Numbered from the stretch's first letter, positions 18,301 through 26,388 are shown. The stretch: DNA of 64,000 nucleotides from Opitutales bacterium (GCA_021772565.1 JAJFLR010000017.1:22788-86787); one strand, 5' to 3'. The notes: generated from the letters alone by a model not told the origin. Numbers and translations are program-made.

Positions 18301-18377
18301 GTAAGGGGATAAGGGATTCAAACCGGAATGACAAATTCCTAAAAATAAGCAAATCCCTTATCCTAATTAACCCTTAC
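18301..18377. repeat. Long imperfect hairpin between the porin and FMN-binding genes
   Basis: GTAAGGG and GGATAAGGGATT at 18301-18318 pair with AATCCCTTATCC (18352-18363) and CCCTTAC (18371-18377); the central 12 bp are perfect. There is no strong T-tract on the minus strand directly after it, so it looks more like an intercistronic processing, attenuation or mRNA-stabilising structure than a simple terminator. It would allow more porin than FMN-protein mRNA. Confidence 0.6.
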
Positions 18378-18411
18378 TGAACTATGAAAATAATTAATAC
18401 AAATTGATAAA

Positions 18412-19617
18412 TTAAAATTGGTAACCTACACCAAAGTTAATAATTTCTTCTTCATTACCCCCAGCAGGTAAATCTTCAAATGCTACGTCCATCTTTAGAA
18501 CAACATTTTCGTGAGGCCAGTAGTTTATACCAACATCAACTTGTGCAATTTCAGTATTAGTAGCATTACCGGCACGGGTATCCCACCATTGGTAGCGAGC
18601 AAACAGGCCGATGTCACCTTTATCGGTTTCAAATCGATAAGATGGCTCAATGTAGTAGCCAACCTGTTCGTCTGCTCCAATAGAAGCTGGACCAGCACCG
18701 TCCAAGTCCCATCGTGCATATAAAGCTCTAAGTCCGAATCCGCCTCGCTGAATATCAGCATGAAAAGAAATTAATACGGCACTGACATCTTCATCAAACG
18801 TTGTTCCACCTGTAGTGATAGCTGTCCCTTGTGCAATATCTGTCTGGTATTGACCGGTAGCAGCTAGCTCAACACCCGGAATCCCGGTATATTTAATTCT
18901 TCCAGTATATGCGTGCGATTGAGCATCTGCTTTGGCAACCTTACCACGACCACCCCGTATACTATAATCAGCTCTGCCTGAAACGTCCAATCCCGAATGA
19001 ACGGCCAAATCATAACTGAAACCACTATCGTATTTTCCCGTTAATCCAAGTCCGGCTTCCCACCAGGTACTAGGTATAATTGCTTTTTCAACACTATTTC
19101 TTTCTACCCCATAAAATGTATTGGGTTCGTGAGTCTCATTCATAATTCCAACAGGCATAAGAAACAAACCCGCTTTTGCCGTGTGCGTTTCATTTAAATC
19201 AAATTCTAAAAAAGCCTGTTCTAATTCAACCGCACCCGGATTGCTATCTCCAGAAAACGCATGTTCGACCTCCAATTCAGAGAAAAAACGAATTTTTTCA
19301 TCAAAATCGTGGCCAAAGAATAACACGAAACGATGGAAGTCGATTTGATCATTTTGCCCCAAGTTCATATGCAACTCTCCATAGCCACCAATTTGAGTTT
19401 TATCCCACCAACCACCACTTGCTGCTGGTTGTGAACTCTCAATGGCGTCACCCGCAGCTTCTACCTTATCATTGAGTTCTTTGATCTCCATTTGCTGATT
19501 TTGGATAACCTCCCACATTTCTTTCTGAGTAGGGATATCTTTACCTATTAAAAGAATAGGAAGTGTACTGAAAACAATAATTACTTTATAAAAATTATTC
19601 ATTTGATTTTTGAACAT
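18412..19617 (-). CDS. Outer-membrane porin, phosphate-selective porin O/P-like
   Basis: The 401-aa protein has a signal peptide (residues ~11-25), a short coiled-coil (KEMWEVIQNQQMEIKELNDK and on to residue ~56), and then a 16-stranded-type barrel ending NFGVGYQF with a terminal Phe. Barrel motifs include IGGYGELHMNLGQNDQIDFH, RFVLFFGHDFDEKIRFFSEL, EQAFLEFDLNETHTAKAGLF and GIMNETHEPNTFYGVERN, which match the OprP/OprO-like family (the 'porin' that often accompanies respiratory or metal systems). The N-terminal coiled coil could bind peptidoglycan. The real substrate is unknown. It is the first gene of the cluster ending in apbE, which suggests a nutrient or metal whose reduction uses the flavin proteins. 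Confidence 0.8.
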   Translation of the reverse strand: MFKNQMNNFYKVIIVFSTLPILLIGKDIPTQKEMWEVIQNQQMEIKELNDKVEAAGDAIESSQPAASGGWWDKTQIGGYGELHMNLGQNDQIDFHRFVLFFGHDFDEKIRFFSELEVEHAFSGDSNPGAVELEQAFLEFDLNETHTAKAGLFLMPVGIMNETHEPNTFYGVERNSVEKAIIPSTWWEAGLGLTGKYDSGFSYDLAVHSGLDVSGRADYSIRGGRGKVAKADAQSHAYTGRIKYTGIPGVELAATGQYQTDIAQGTAITTGGTTFDEDVSAVLISFHADIQRGGFGLRALYARWDLDGAGPASIGADEQVGYYIEPSYRFETDKGDIGLFARYQWWDTRAGNATNTEIAQVDVGINYWPHENVVLKMDVAFEDLPAGGNEEEIINFGVGYQF

Positions 19618-19729
19618 ACAGTTTAACCGAATTATTAATATTGAGACTCAATTTCAATTACGAGTTGTTGTCAAATAATATTTTAAAAATTTAAGGAAAG
19701 TCATGTTTCCATTATCAATGTTATACCAA

Positions 19730-19997
19730 CTGACAAAATACATTGGTCGATGTCGTTTTCTCGGTACCGAAACGAATCATCAATTATGGGTATGTCATAA
19801 ATATTTACAATTAAACAAAAAATAATCATGGATCGCCACGTCGCGCTGCTCCTCGCGATGACAAAGTAAAAACCTAATTGTCATTGCGAGCTCTGCAATA
19901 GCAGAGTGTGGCAATCTATCTGACTTACGTTTATTGATTGCAGTCATTGATTTATTTCGGTACCGAGAAAACGACATCGACCAATTTATTTTGGCAG
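19730..19997. mobile_element. MITE-like element with ~40-bp terminal inverted repeats
   Basis: Left end 19731-19772 and right end 19955-19996 are inverted copies of about 42 bp with two mismatches; the inner 30 bp (starting TTGGTCGATGTCG and ending CTCGGTACCGAAA) are perfect. The 180-bp interior contains two further inverted copies of a motif: TGGATCGCCACGTCGCG with CTCGCGATGACAA near 19830-19862, and TTGTCATTGCGAG with GTGGCAATCTA near 19877-19920. That motif is a palindrome seen in many unrelated bacteria. The element encodes no transposase, so it would need one in trans. I could not define a convincing target-site duplication. It lies just beyond the broken DUF3137 gene. Confidence 0.75.
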
Positions 19998-20037
19998 ACA
20001 CTATATAACAACGGGAATTTATAAGTATTACTAAAAT

Positions 20038-21012
20038 TTACTTTTTACTCCAAATACGGCGGTTTAAGTTCAAATCCTCGACCAGACCTATCGCTAAATC
20101 CAAGTCCTCAAAATAACCTTTCACTATATCATAATTCAGAATTGACCGAAAAATTGGTGGCTCAAAGAGATCTTTATCATATGATATCGCTATATAAATT
20201 TTTGATTGAGCAAATCCTAAATGAATACGTTTCCCACTCTCTTTTTTAAATTTCAGAATTCTTTGCATTAAACTAGTTGATAAAATATAACGCGCTTCAA
20301 CTTGATCAGATCCATAGACAGCAAATTGTTTTTCAAACTCAACATCTTCTAATTTTATTAATTCGTCGCGATTGAAATTCCACGACTGAAACATTTTTCC
20401 AATATTGCCAAACATACGCTCAGCCGTATCGGGTAAGACGACAGTGCGTCCTTGAAAATTTTTATTAAAATCTGCGATAAAAAATAATCCTTTAAAAATC
20501 GTGTGCCATTGAGTTTGTCGCCTACCCTTACTATCTCTTGTAGTTGTTTTATATTCAGCATGTATTTCTGAAAACTCAATCTCTGTAGCACCTAACTTTC
20601 CTTTAACGTGATCATCACCCTTATATCTATCGGGTTGTTTCTTGAAAATATGACTCTCTTTAAAATTAAATTCTGAAACAAATCTTTCAGCTGTATAAAA
20701 TAAATTGTTATCAATAAATTTTATTAACTGCAGAATTATATCTGACTTAAATTCCTTACGGTATCATTTAGTATAATGATAATAGAATCCTGAAAAAATT
20801 AATCCGCCTAAAATCAATGGTACTACAATCAAATTCTCTTTAGCGTCAATCTGATTAAAATAATAAGCAACAACAACCAAAATAACTGATGCAATTGAAA
20901 TGCCCACACTCGTTAGTTTTTTGACGATCTTGATACGCTTCTGTTCAAGATCAGTAAGTTCAGGTAGTAGTTTGGAATTATAGAACTCTCTTAAATCCCC
21001 AAGTGTGTTCAT
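20038..21012 (-). pseudogene. DUF3137 membrane protein interrupted by an in-frame TGA
   Basis: The frame starts MNTLGDLREFYNSKLLPELT at 21012 and includes two membrane helices (VGISIASVILVVVAYYF and LIVVPLILGGLIFSGFYYHY). It then stops at a TGA (20766-20764) and continues in the same frame YRKEFKSDIILQLIKFIDNN to the end at 20038. The continuation has the family's conserved KLGATEIEFSEIHAEYKT, TIFKGLFFIADFNKNFQGR and VEFEKQFAVYGSDQVEARY. DUF3137 genes typically follow lemA, as here. The single substitution splits the membrane anchor from the soluble domain. Other genes here use TGA as stop, so recoding is unlikely. The family's role is unknown. Confidence 0.8.
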
Positions 21013-21027
21013 ATAATATTAGAATAA

Positions 21028-21584
21028 CTAGGGATTAAATAGATTTCCAACATTTACATTCTGCCTCTCCTGCTCACTAATTTCAAAAAGCTTTTTCAAT
21101 TTATAGTTCATAATTGAGGCAACTATATTTGTAGGAAACATTTCTATGGCGTTATTATAATCAGTCACAGAAGAATTGTAAGCTCTTCTTGCCGCAGAGA
21201 TTTGTTCTTCAATTTCGTTAAGTGTTCCCTGAAGCTGCAAAAAATTTGTATTAGCCTTGAGATCAGGATAGTTTTCAACAGCAACCATTATGCCACTCAT
21301 TGCCTTGGAAATTTTATTATTGAGATTTACTTTTTCATTATCAGATAAATTTCCAGCAACTGCTTTGCTGCGTAATTCTGTAATATCCGTTAGTGTCTTC
21401 TGCTCATGCTGCATGTAAGTCTTAACAGTTGAAACAAGATTGGGAATCAAATCGTATCTTTTCTTAAGCAATGCATCGATACTGGCAAACGCGTAACTTG
21501 TTTGATTTTTTTAGAAACCAAACCGTTATAAAGGCCAATAAATATTAGCCCGATAACTACTAAAACTATTAATGAAGGAATCAT
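21028..21584 (-). pseudogene. lemA: LemA family protein with a frameshift in a T7/A7 tract
   Basis: ATG at 21584 starts MIPSLIVLVVIGLIFIGLYN, the N-terminal helix of LemA, then NGLVSKK. The frame then shifts at the A7 run (plus-strand T7 at 21506-21512). Adding one A gives NQTSYAFASIDALLKKRYDL, the canonical LemA continuation, and the rest runs intact to 21028: IPNLVSTVKTYMQHEQKTLT, then NYPDLKANTNFLQLQGTLNE and AARRAYNSSVTDYNNAIEMF. LemA proteins are helical membrane proteins of unclear role. The shift is either a real mutation or a homopolymer error. The adjacent DUF3137 gene is also broken, which favours true decay of the pair. Confidence 0.8.
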
Positions 21585-21726
21585 GATTTTCTAAAATAAC
21601 TGGTTATCAAAATTCTTAATTGAATGAGTCTATTTATCAATAAAATTTTAAAATTAGATTTAGCCTAAATATCAAATTGACGAAATATGTAATATTCTCT
21701 ATATTACGGCACAGATTTTTTGAATT

Positions 21727-22197
21727 ATGAACTCACCTCGCTCAGTAAAATCTAGACATCACGGCTTCACATTAGTTGAAATCATGATCGTCGTTGTTAT
21801 CATTAGATTGTTGGCATCCATGGCAGTCACAGCATTTAACAAAGTCAGTACACAATCGAGAGCGACAACATTGGCAAATAATTTCAGAAAATTTGCCGAG
21901 GCCTTTCAGTCTTATAATTTAGAGGAAGGCGAATGGCCGGATTCAGATTGGGTTGAAGGCTCATACCCAACCGGCATGGAAGGTGATTTGCCCGCAGCCT
22001 GGATTAGAGAATCTTCTGTTGGTGGTTTTTACGCATTTCATGAAGGAGATGGCGTTAACCCTCCGACGCTTATTTTAGCCAATTCTAACGCCAGCCAGGA
22101 TTTAATGATTAAAGTCGATGAAATTCTCGACGATGGAAATTTATCGCAAGGATTAGTCCGCGGTGACCCCGATTCATTGGATTATCTTTTGGAGTAG
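21727..22197 (+). CDS. Type II secretion/type IV pilin-like pseudopilin
   Basis: The 156-aa protein has a class III signal: a basic leader (MNSPRSVKSRHH) then G-FTLVEIMIVVVII, where prepilin peptidase would cut after the Gly and the Phe would be methylated. The Glu at +5 is present. The usual Gly in the helix is replaced by Arg (VIIRLLASMAV), which is unusual inside a membrane segment. The globular part (NFRKFAEAFQSYNLEEGEWP and GMEGDLPAAWIRESSVGGFY) is typical of the short pseudopilin-like proteins that are numerous in Verrucomicrobia. It stands alone here, not next to the secretin operon at 50-55 kb, although it could be exported by such a system. Confidence 0.8.
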   Translation: MNSPRSVKSRHHGFTLVEIMIVVVIIRLLASMAVTAFNKVSTQSRATTLANNFRKFAEAFQSYNLEEGEWPDSDWVEGSYPTGMEGDLPAAWIRESSVGGFYAFHEGDGVNPPTLILANSNASQDLMIKVDEILDDGNLSQGLVRGDPDSLDYLLE

Positions 22198-22260
22198 ATA
22201 TTTCTCAATCAATAAATTTAGTAAACTAAAATACCATACCAATATTAATGAGGAAATATT

Positions 22261-23457
22261 ATGACTGCAATATACGACTGTGAAACAAGAAAGCAATCCT
22301 GGTGGGAACCAATGCCTACCGGCTTTAATGCTAAGGTAAACGGCTGTGATTGGGAGAGACAGCAGGGCTTATCTATAGCGAATTCAAACAGATATTACAT
22401 TGAACTTAAAAGTGGAAAATCAGAAGTTAAAGCAACTGCTGAAATTAAATTTGATCATGAAAAGAATATTTGCCTCTTTATTGGCAGGCTGCGCGAAGCA
22501 CGTCATGGTCGACGAGCAGGTGATTTTATAGTGGGTTATGGCAATCCTCCCAACTGTGATGATGGACAATACGTTTCTAGTCTATGGAGTCCAAGACCAG
22601 ACTGGATGAAGGATATAGATGACAATAAAAAACTATCTGAATTTAACATTCCAGGAACTCATGATACTTGTGCATTAGCCCCGGGTAATCAGGGCTGGCC
22701 CGTTAAATGTCAAACTCTGGATCTCCGAGCACAATTATATGCCGGTGTTCGATTTTTAGATATCCGCTGTCGCCACATTGAAGATGTATTCGCTATCCAC
22801 CATGGTGCATTTTATCAGGATATAAATTTTGGTAAAGGTGTAAGAAATGTTTGCATCGAGTTTCTAAAGGAACATCCGGAAGAAACAATTATTATGAGCA
22901 TCAAAGAAGAATATAATGCTACTGATAATACGCGTTCATTTCAGGATACTTTAAAATGGTATATGGAAGGTAATCGTGACTATTGGTATTTGGGAGGCAC
23001 TACTCCAAAGCTTAAAGATGTCAGAGGAAAAATTGTAATTATCAGACGTTATGGAAATGGCAATCTCGGTATCAGTGCCTCACCTAGTTTATGGAAAGAC
23101 AATGAAACATTCACGATAAATGATGATCACCCAAGCAAAAAACTTAGAGTTCAAGACTGTTACTTTGTTTGGTATACACAACCCGGTATGGATGGAAAAT
23201 GGGACAAAATTTGCTCTTTATTAAATGAAGCTGAAAGAGGTGATCCTAATGTCTGGTTTTTAAACTTTACTTCCGGGTCTTCCCGTACTAATCCATGTGA
23301 CGTTGCAAACGGTGGTGGACTTAAATATGGCGGAATGAACACAAGACTACAAAAATATTTAGAAAATAACGCCAAAGCGAGATATGGAACAATTATTATG
23401 GATTTTGTAGAATACGATGGGCATAAATTAATCCCACTGATAGTAGACAACAATTAG
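22261..23457 (+). CDS. PI-PLC X-domain phosphodiesterase-like protein
   Basis: The 398-aa protein has a 110-aa N-terminal beta-rich region with several Trp and Cys (CDWERQQGLSIANSNRYYIE) and then a bacterial phosphatidylinositol-specific phospholipase C domain. The catalytic His pair appears as FNIPGTHDTCAL (His134) and FAIHHGAFYQ (His180). Around them are LDLRAQLYAGVRFLDIRCR and FLKEHPEETIIMSIKEEYN, all typical of the X domain. These enzymes cleave phosphatidylinositol to diacylglycerol and cyclic inositol phosphate. No signal peptide is seen, which is odd for a family usually secreted. It is one of the few genes here with a good Shine-Dalgarno (GAGG 6 nt before ATG), which may mark it as acquired. 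Confidence 0.85.
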   Translation: MTAIYDCETRKQSWWEPMPTGFNAKVNGCDWERQQGLSIANSNRYYIELKSGKSEVKATAEIKFDHEKNICLFIGRLREARHGRRAGDFIVGYGNPPNCDDGQYVSSLWSPRPDWMKDIDDNKKLSEFNIPGTHDTCALAPGNQGWPVKCQTLDLRAQLYAGVRFLDIRCRHIEDVFAIHHGAFYQDINFGKGVRNVCIEFLKEHPEETIIMSIKEEYNATDNTRSFQDTLKWYMEGNRDYWYLGGTTPKLKDVRGKIVIIRRYGNGNLGISASPSLWKDNETFTINDDHPSKKLRVQDCYFVWYTQPGMDGKWDKICSLLNEAERGDPNVWFLNFTSGSSRTNPCDVANGGGLKYGGMNTRLQKYLENNAKARYGTIIMDFVEYDGHKLIPLIVDNN

Positions 23458-23555
23458 TTAGAATTATATAAATACTAAATATCGACTACCGCAACTTCAC
23501 GAAACAATAATCCAAGCCCAAAAGTTAAATAGAATAAGCAGTAATCAATTGAAAT

Positions 23556-24170
23556 CTATCTGTGTTTTAAAAAGCAAATGCCAACTGCTATCAATCCAAA
23601 TAACAAAACTGATGTTGATGGTTCAGGAACTAAAGTAAGCGTTAAATTATCAACAAGAGATTGCTGTGTAACACTCTGACCTGTGGTAGAAAACCTAATC
23701 CTTATATTGTCACCGATTTCTGTTGCTCCGCCAGCAACTGTAAAATTAATCGTATTATCGGAAAATTGCCCATTTGCAGTGGTTGCTTCAGTAACTGTTT
23801 TTGTCCCTAACACTGTAGTTGTTTGCTGTGCTATAACTTCTGCAGTCACATCAACAAATCCAAGACCGCCTTCTGAACGATTACCTACAAAGAAATTGAA
23901 TGAGTAATCACCTTCCAGTAAAGTTGCTGATAGATTTATCGAAAATTCTTCACCCCCTTCTATAAAAACAACATTTTCTCCAGATGGAACTGAATCGACG
24001 GTAGTTGGTATAACCGGATCTAAAATACCAGTATCGCCTGAATTAGTCCAATCTGTTATCGTTGATGAAAATCCACCATCTGTGAGTAATGGATCCTCAA
24101 AATTGTCATTAGGTATAAAGACATTAATTTGAGCATGTAGCGATATTGCAAATAAAGTACGATTTCGTAT
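23556..24170 (-). CDS. PEP-CTERM protein, start codon unresolved
   Basis: A continuous frame from about 24191 down to the stop at 23556 encodes a signal-like N-terminus (RTLFAISLHAQINVF), then NDNFEDPLLTDGGFSSTITD followed by WTNSGDTGILDP, a pattern shared by many secreted DUF/HpiC1-like domains. The body continues GENVVFIEGG, LEGDYSFNFFVGNRSEGGLG and IRIRFSTTGQSVTQQSLVDN. It ends VPEPSTSVLLFGLIAVGICF and LKHR, a PEP-CTERM anchor. There is no in-frame ATG, GTG or TTG before the signal region; the nearest candidate is ATA at 24170. Either a rare start is used or the start was lost. An internal GTG at 23849 would give only the C-terminal third. About 200 aa if complete. Confidence 0.6.
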   Translation of the reverse strand: MRNRTLFAISLHAQINVFIPNDNFEDPLLTDGGFSSTITDWTNSGDTGILDPVIPTTVDSVPSGENVVFIEGGEEFSINLSATLLEGDYSFNFFVGNRSEGGLGFVDVTAEVIAQQTTTVLGTKTVTEATTANGQFSDNTINFTVAGGATEIGDNIRIRFSTTGQSVTQQSLVDNLTLTLVPEPSTSVLLFGLIAVGICFLKHR

Positions 24171-24267
24171 TAAGACAAAAAATAACTCAGATTATTAAAT
24201 GACAATTTTCTCTATAACTCTAAATAACATTATGCCTCAGTGCTGATTTAGAATTTAATTAAAATTC

Positions 24268-24622
24268 TCACTGCACAATCAATCGCATAAACAACTGGCC
24301 CTGACTAGTCAGCGTATTGCTTCTAATAGCAAACCGAATAGTATAGCCATGATCAGATGCCGATAGAGTTGCACCGGTAATTTCTGCATTCAACTTATCA
24401 ACATCGATAAATTTTGGCTGGCCTCCATCATTTAACACTAACGATTTTACTAATGTCCATGGTGATGAATCAACGGGATTTAAAATTTGAGTCGATTCCT
24501 GAACTGTATAGGTAAGATCTGTGGCAGATTTTAAAACATCAAATGTCAGGCTTAAATATTCAGCTGCCATCAACAGTAATAAAATTAAATGCACGGTGAA
24601 TATCGTTACCTACAGCATTCGC
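24268..24622 (-). pseudogene. Partial duplicate of the 3' end of the neighbouring giant RCC1/CARDB gene
   Basis: The fragment encodes YLSLTFDVLKSATDLTYTVQ and onward to LFMRLIVQ, about 105 aa almost identical to the C-terminus of the 2929-aa protein whose gene ends at 27073. DNA identity is nearly complete from about 24392 to 24622 (matching 27197 to 27427) and lower toward the 3' end. One inserted A near 24569 shifts the frame, and similarity stops abruptly at 24622, so nothing upstream of the C-terminal module remains. It may be the stump of a fourth giant paralogue or a recombination by-product. Confidence 0.85.
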
Positions 24623-24716
24623 AAATAACGTGGCAAAGGTGATGCTGTCGCTTTTGTTCATCTCATTTGTTAATATATAACTAATTTTTATTTAATGTAC
24701 ATTAACAACTAAAATA

Positions 24717-25103
24717 TCACTGAAGAAATATTATTTGATTCTGCCATTCACTGTCTTTCAGTATTTTATTACTTTTCTCATTACCAATCCTTATCAACCC
24801 TTTTGCAATTGAAACGGAATCACTTGAACGTAAAGTTTTAGTGCTGACAAAAACAATGCCTGCATGATTTTTACCAATATCAAACCACGACTTCAAAATT
24901 TGTGGAATTGTGTTAACATCAAAAGTCACAAGCACAAACGACTTTTCAATGCAATAATTCAAAATGAATTCATCTGACTCACCTTTCAAATCACCTTGTT
25001 CGCATTTCAACACAGACTTTACGTCAAAATTCGCCCCAAGTGATTTTGTAATTTCAGCGACTTTTGGAGAAAGGTGTTCATCCAGCAAAAATACTAAAGC
25101 CAT
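24717..25103 (-). CDS. DUF5615 PIN-like toxin
   Basis: The 128-aa protein matches the PIN-like DUF5615 family: FLLDEHLSPKVAEITKSLGA at the N-terminus with the first acidic metal ligand, and SFVLVTFDVNTIPQIL with a second acidic site near residue 80, followed by HAGIVFVSTKTLRSSD. PIN-like enzymes are metal-dependent RNases, and DUF5615 proteins are usually paired with DUF433 antitoxins, exactly as here (9 nt downstream of the antitoxin gene). Length is normal and the acidic residues are retained, so the toxin may be active. Target RNA is unknown. Confidence 0.82.
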   Translation of the reverse strand: MALVFLLDEHLSPKVAEITKSLGANFDVKSVLKCEQGDLKGESDEFILNYCIEKSFVLVTFDVNTIPQILKSWFDIGKNHAGIVFVSTKTLRSSDSVSIAKGLIRIGNEKSNKILKDSEWQNQIIFLQ

Positions 25104-25112
25104 ATTATAACC

Positions 25113-25532
25113 TTAAATATTTATTAATTGAGTATCAGGTAGTATTGATTGTATTGCGACAATGTCATTAGCAGCCTCACTGTCAGTAATGGCTGTTTTA
25201 ATATCATCAGCATATCTATCAGCGTAATTCAAAGCCGCTTTAACTTTGGTCTCTGATAAATGAAAATGCTCCCCTGTTTTATTAACTGAAAACTCAAATT
25301 CTTGTGAAGTTTTAAAGACAAACCAAACAGGAAGCCGCGTGCCTTCAATGTAAGCTTGCCTACCTATATTTGATGCACGGAAATCAATATATGAATGCTC
25401 AGATCTCCTAAGTCCTTCTTCCAATAGTAAAGCCCCAGCCTCAGACGGTTTTTTTCCCATATAACGGGAAAATCGTTCCAATCTAGTCTTGGAATTTTCA
25501 GATACACGAACCGATACGACTGTTGTTGCCAT
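25113..25532 (-). CDS. DUF433-like antitoxin with N-terminal DNA-binding segment
   Basis: The 139-aa protein begins with a ribbon-helix-helix-like VSVRVSENSKTRLERFSRYM and GKKPSEAGALLLEEGLRR, suited to bind operator DNA. It continues with a DUF433-type region (QAYIEGTRLPVWFVFKTS, then HLSETKVKAALNYADRYAD) that packs as a helix-turn-helix-like fold and neutralises the toxin. This larger combined form is common in cyanobacteria and PVC bacteria. It is the first gene of a two-gene unit with the PIN-like toxin. A perfect 15-bp palindrome lies 17 bp upstream of its ATG and is a likely autoregulatory operator. Confidence 0.8.
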   Translation of the reverse strand: MATTVVSVRVSENSKTRLERFSRYMGKKPSEAGALLLEEGLRRSEHSYIDFRASNIGRQAYIEGTRLPVWFVFKTSQEFEFSVNKTGEHFHLSETKVKAALNYADRYADDIKTAITDSEAANDIVAIQSILPDTQLINI

Positions 25533-25548
25533 GATTTTTATTAATTAT

Positions 25549-25563
25549 GTTTACAATGTAAAC
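25549..25563. promoter_or_regulatory. Palindromic operator candidate upstream of the DUF433/DUF5615 pair
   Basis: GTTTACAATGTAAAC is a perfect palindrome around its central base and extends one more pair on each side. It lies 17 bp before the antitoxin start in the expected promoter position. Antitoxins with ribbon-helix-helix segments usually repress their own operon through such sites. Confidence 0.55.
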
Positions 25564-25587
25564 AATTTTACTTGTTGTCAAGTATTG

Positions 25588-25877
25588 CTTCAGCATACTG
25601 ACTCCTAGACTAATAACATCTACCGATATCTAATGGCAGATGCTTAAAATATCTCTAATCCGGTAAAATATTGTAACTACTCAGTATGTATAAAAGATTA
25701 AAACATCCATTTCGGTATTAGCAGGGTGAACCCATGCGGCTATCGGGAATCGGTATCGGATTTCGCGAAAGCGATTCTGATAGCCGTTTCACCAGCCTTT
25801 GCTAATAGGCTTCGGCTTGGTGAACTGATACTGATACCGAAAAACATATCTATTTTGGAGTCATGCTGAAGTAGTTG
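25588..25877. repeat. Palindromic MITE-like repeat element
   Basis: The ends carry inverted copies of CTTCAGCAT..TGACTCC (left about 25589-25605, right about 25856-25871), with a 2-nt difference. Inside is a long imperfect hairpin: TTTCGGTATTAGCA, GGTGAA and CGGCTATC (25711-25744) pair with GATAGCCG, TTCACC, TGCTAAT and finally GATACCGAAA (about 25780-25843). The centre, TCGCGAAAGCGA, is itself a hairpin. No coding capacity is seen. It sits between the toxin-antitoxin promoter and a PEP-CTERM remnant. Confidence 0.55.
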
Positions 25878-26047
25878 CTAAATCTTTCCAATTCCCTTGA
25901 CTTTGACACTTGTTTACAAGATTTATACAGTCCTCACTTTTTAAACTGATTGCTCTAATCACATTGATTAAATTCAAAAATGCTGTCACCACTGTCACCA
26001 CAGCTAATCCGTTGTTGTCAACCTTCCTGATTGACTGGAATTACTAC

Positions 26048-26307
26048 ATGAAAGCGATAATTCGTAAAGGTTGGACGTTATATGCAATGAACAAATTTTC
26101 ACAGTCTCACTGCGTAGTTGCAGGGAGTTTTAAACCAATAACTATCACTAAATATTGGGAGGTAGTTATGAATCAACTGCATCCACCGGGATAGTTGTTA
26201 CAGCCGTGCCGGAACCGTCTGACTACGCTGCCGCCCTTGGCCTCGGCGCTCTCGGCCTCGCCTACTATCGCCGTCGTCCCGGAAACAAAACCCGGCCGAA
26301 GAATTGA
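26048..26307 (+). pseudogene. Remnant of a PEP-CTERM gene with its core deleted
   Basis: The 3' end encodes ILGGSYESTASTGIVVTAVP, then EPSDYAAALGLGALGLAYYR and RRPGNKTRPKN, nearly the same tail as the 58.7-kb PEP-CTERM protein. Upstream only a short signal-like piece (MNKFSQSHCVVAGSF in another frame) remains, so the ~150-aa body is missing and the frame is broken. Codons of the tail are strikingly GC-rich (GCC, CTC, CGC, CCC) in this AT-rich region, as in the 58.7-kb gene. A Rho-independent terminator follows at 26359. A short upstream stretch (about 25985-26060) resembles DNA upstream of the 58.7-kb gene. Confidence 0.7.
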
Positions 26308-26358
26308 AACCGAGTTATGGAGTGACGACCTCTTCCATTTCTGTATTTTAAAGATTCA

Positions 26359-26388
26359 AACCCCGATTTAATGAAAATCGGGGTTTTA
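26359..26388 (+). terminator. Rho-independent terminator behind the PEP-CTERM remnant
   Basis: AACCCCGATTT pairs with AAATCGGGGTT around a short loop, followed by TTAT. It is of the same design as the terminator after the intact 58.7-kb PEP-CTERM gene, which supports common descent of the two loci. Confidence 0.75.

Noticed and set aside
19795..20001. 68-aa minus-strand frame inside the MITE-like element
   Set aside because: It is formed by the inverted repeats and has no coding character.
20764..20766. UGA read as an amino acid (recoding) in DUF3137
   Set aside because: Other genes in the window, such as cas5c, end with TGA, and there is no selenocysteine or code-change signal nearby.
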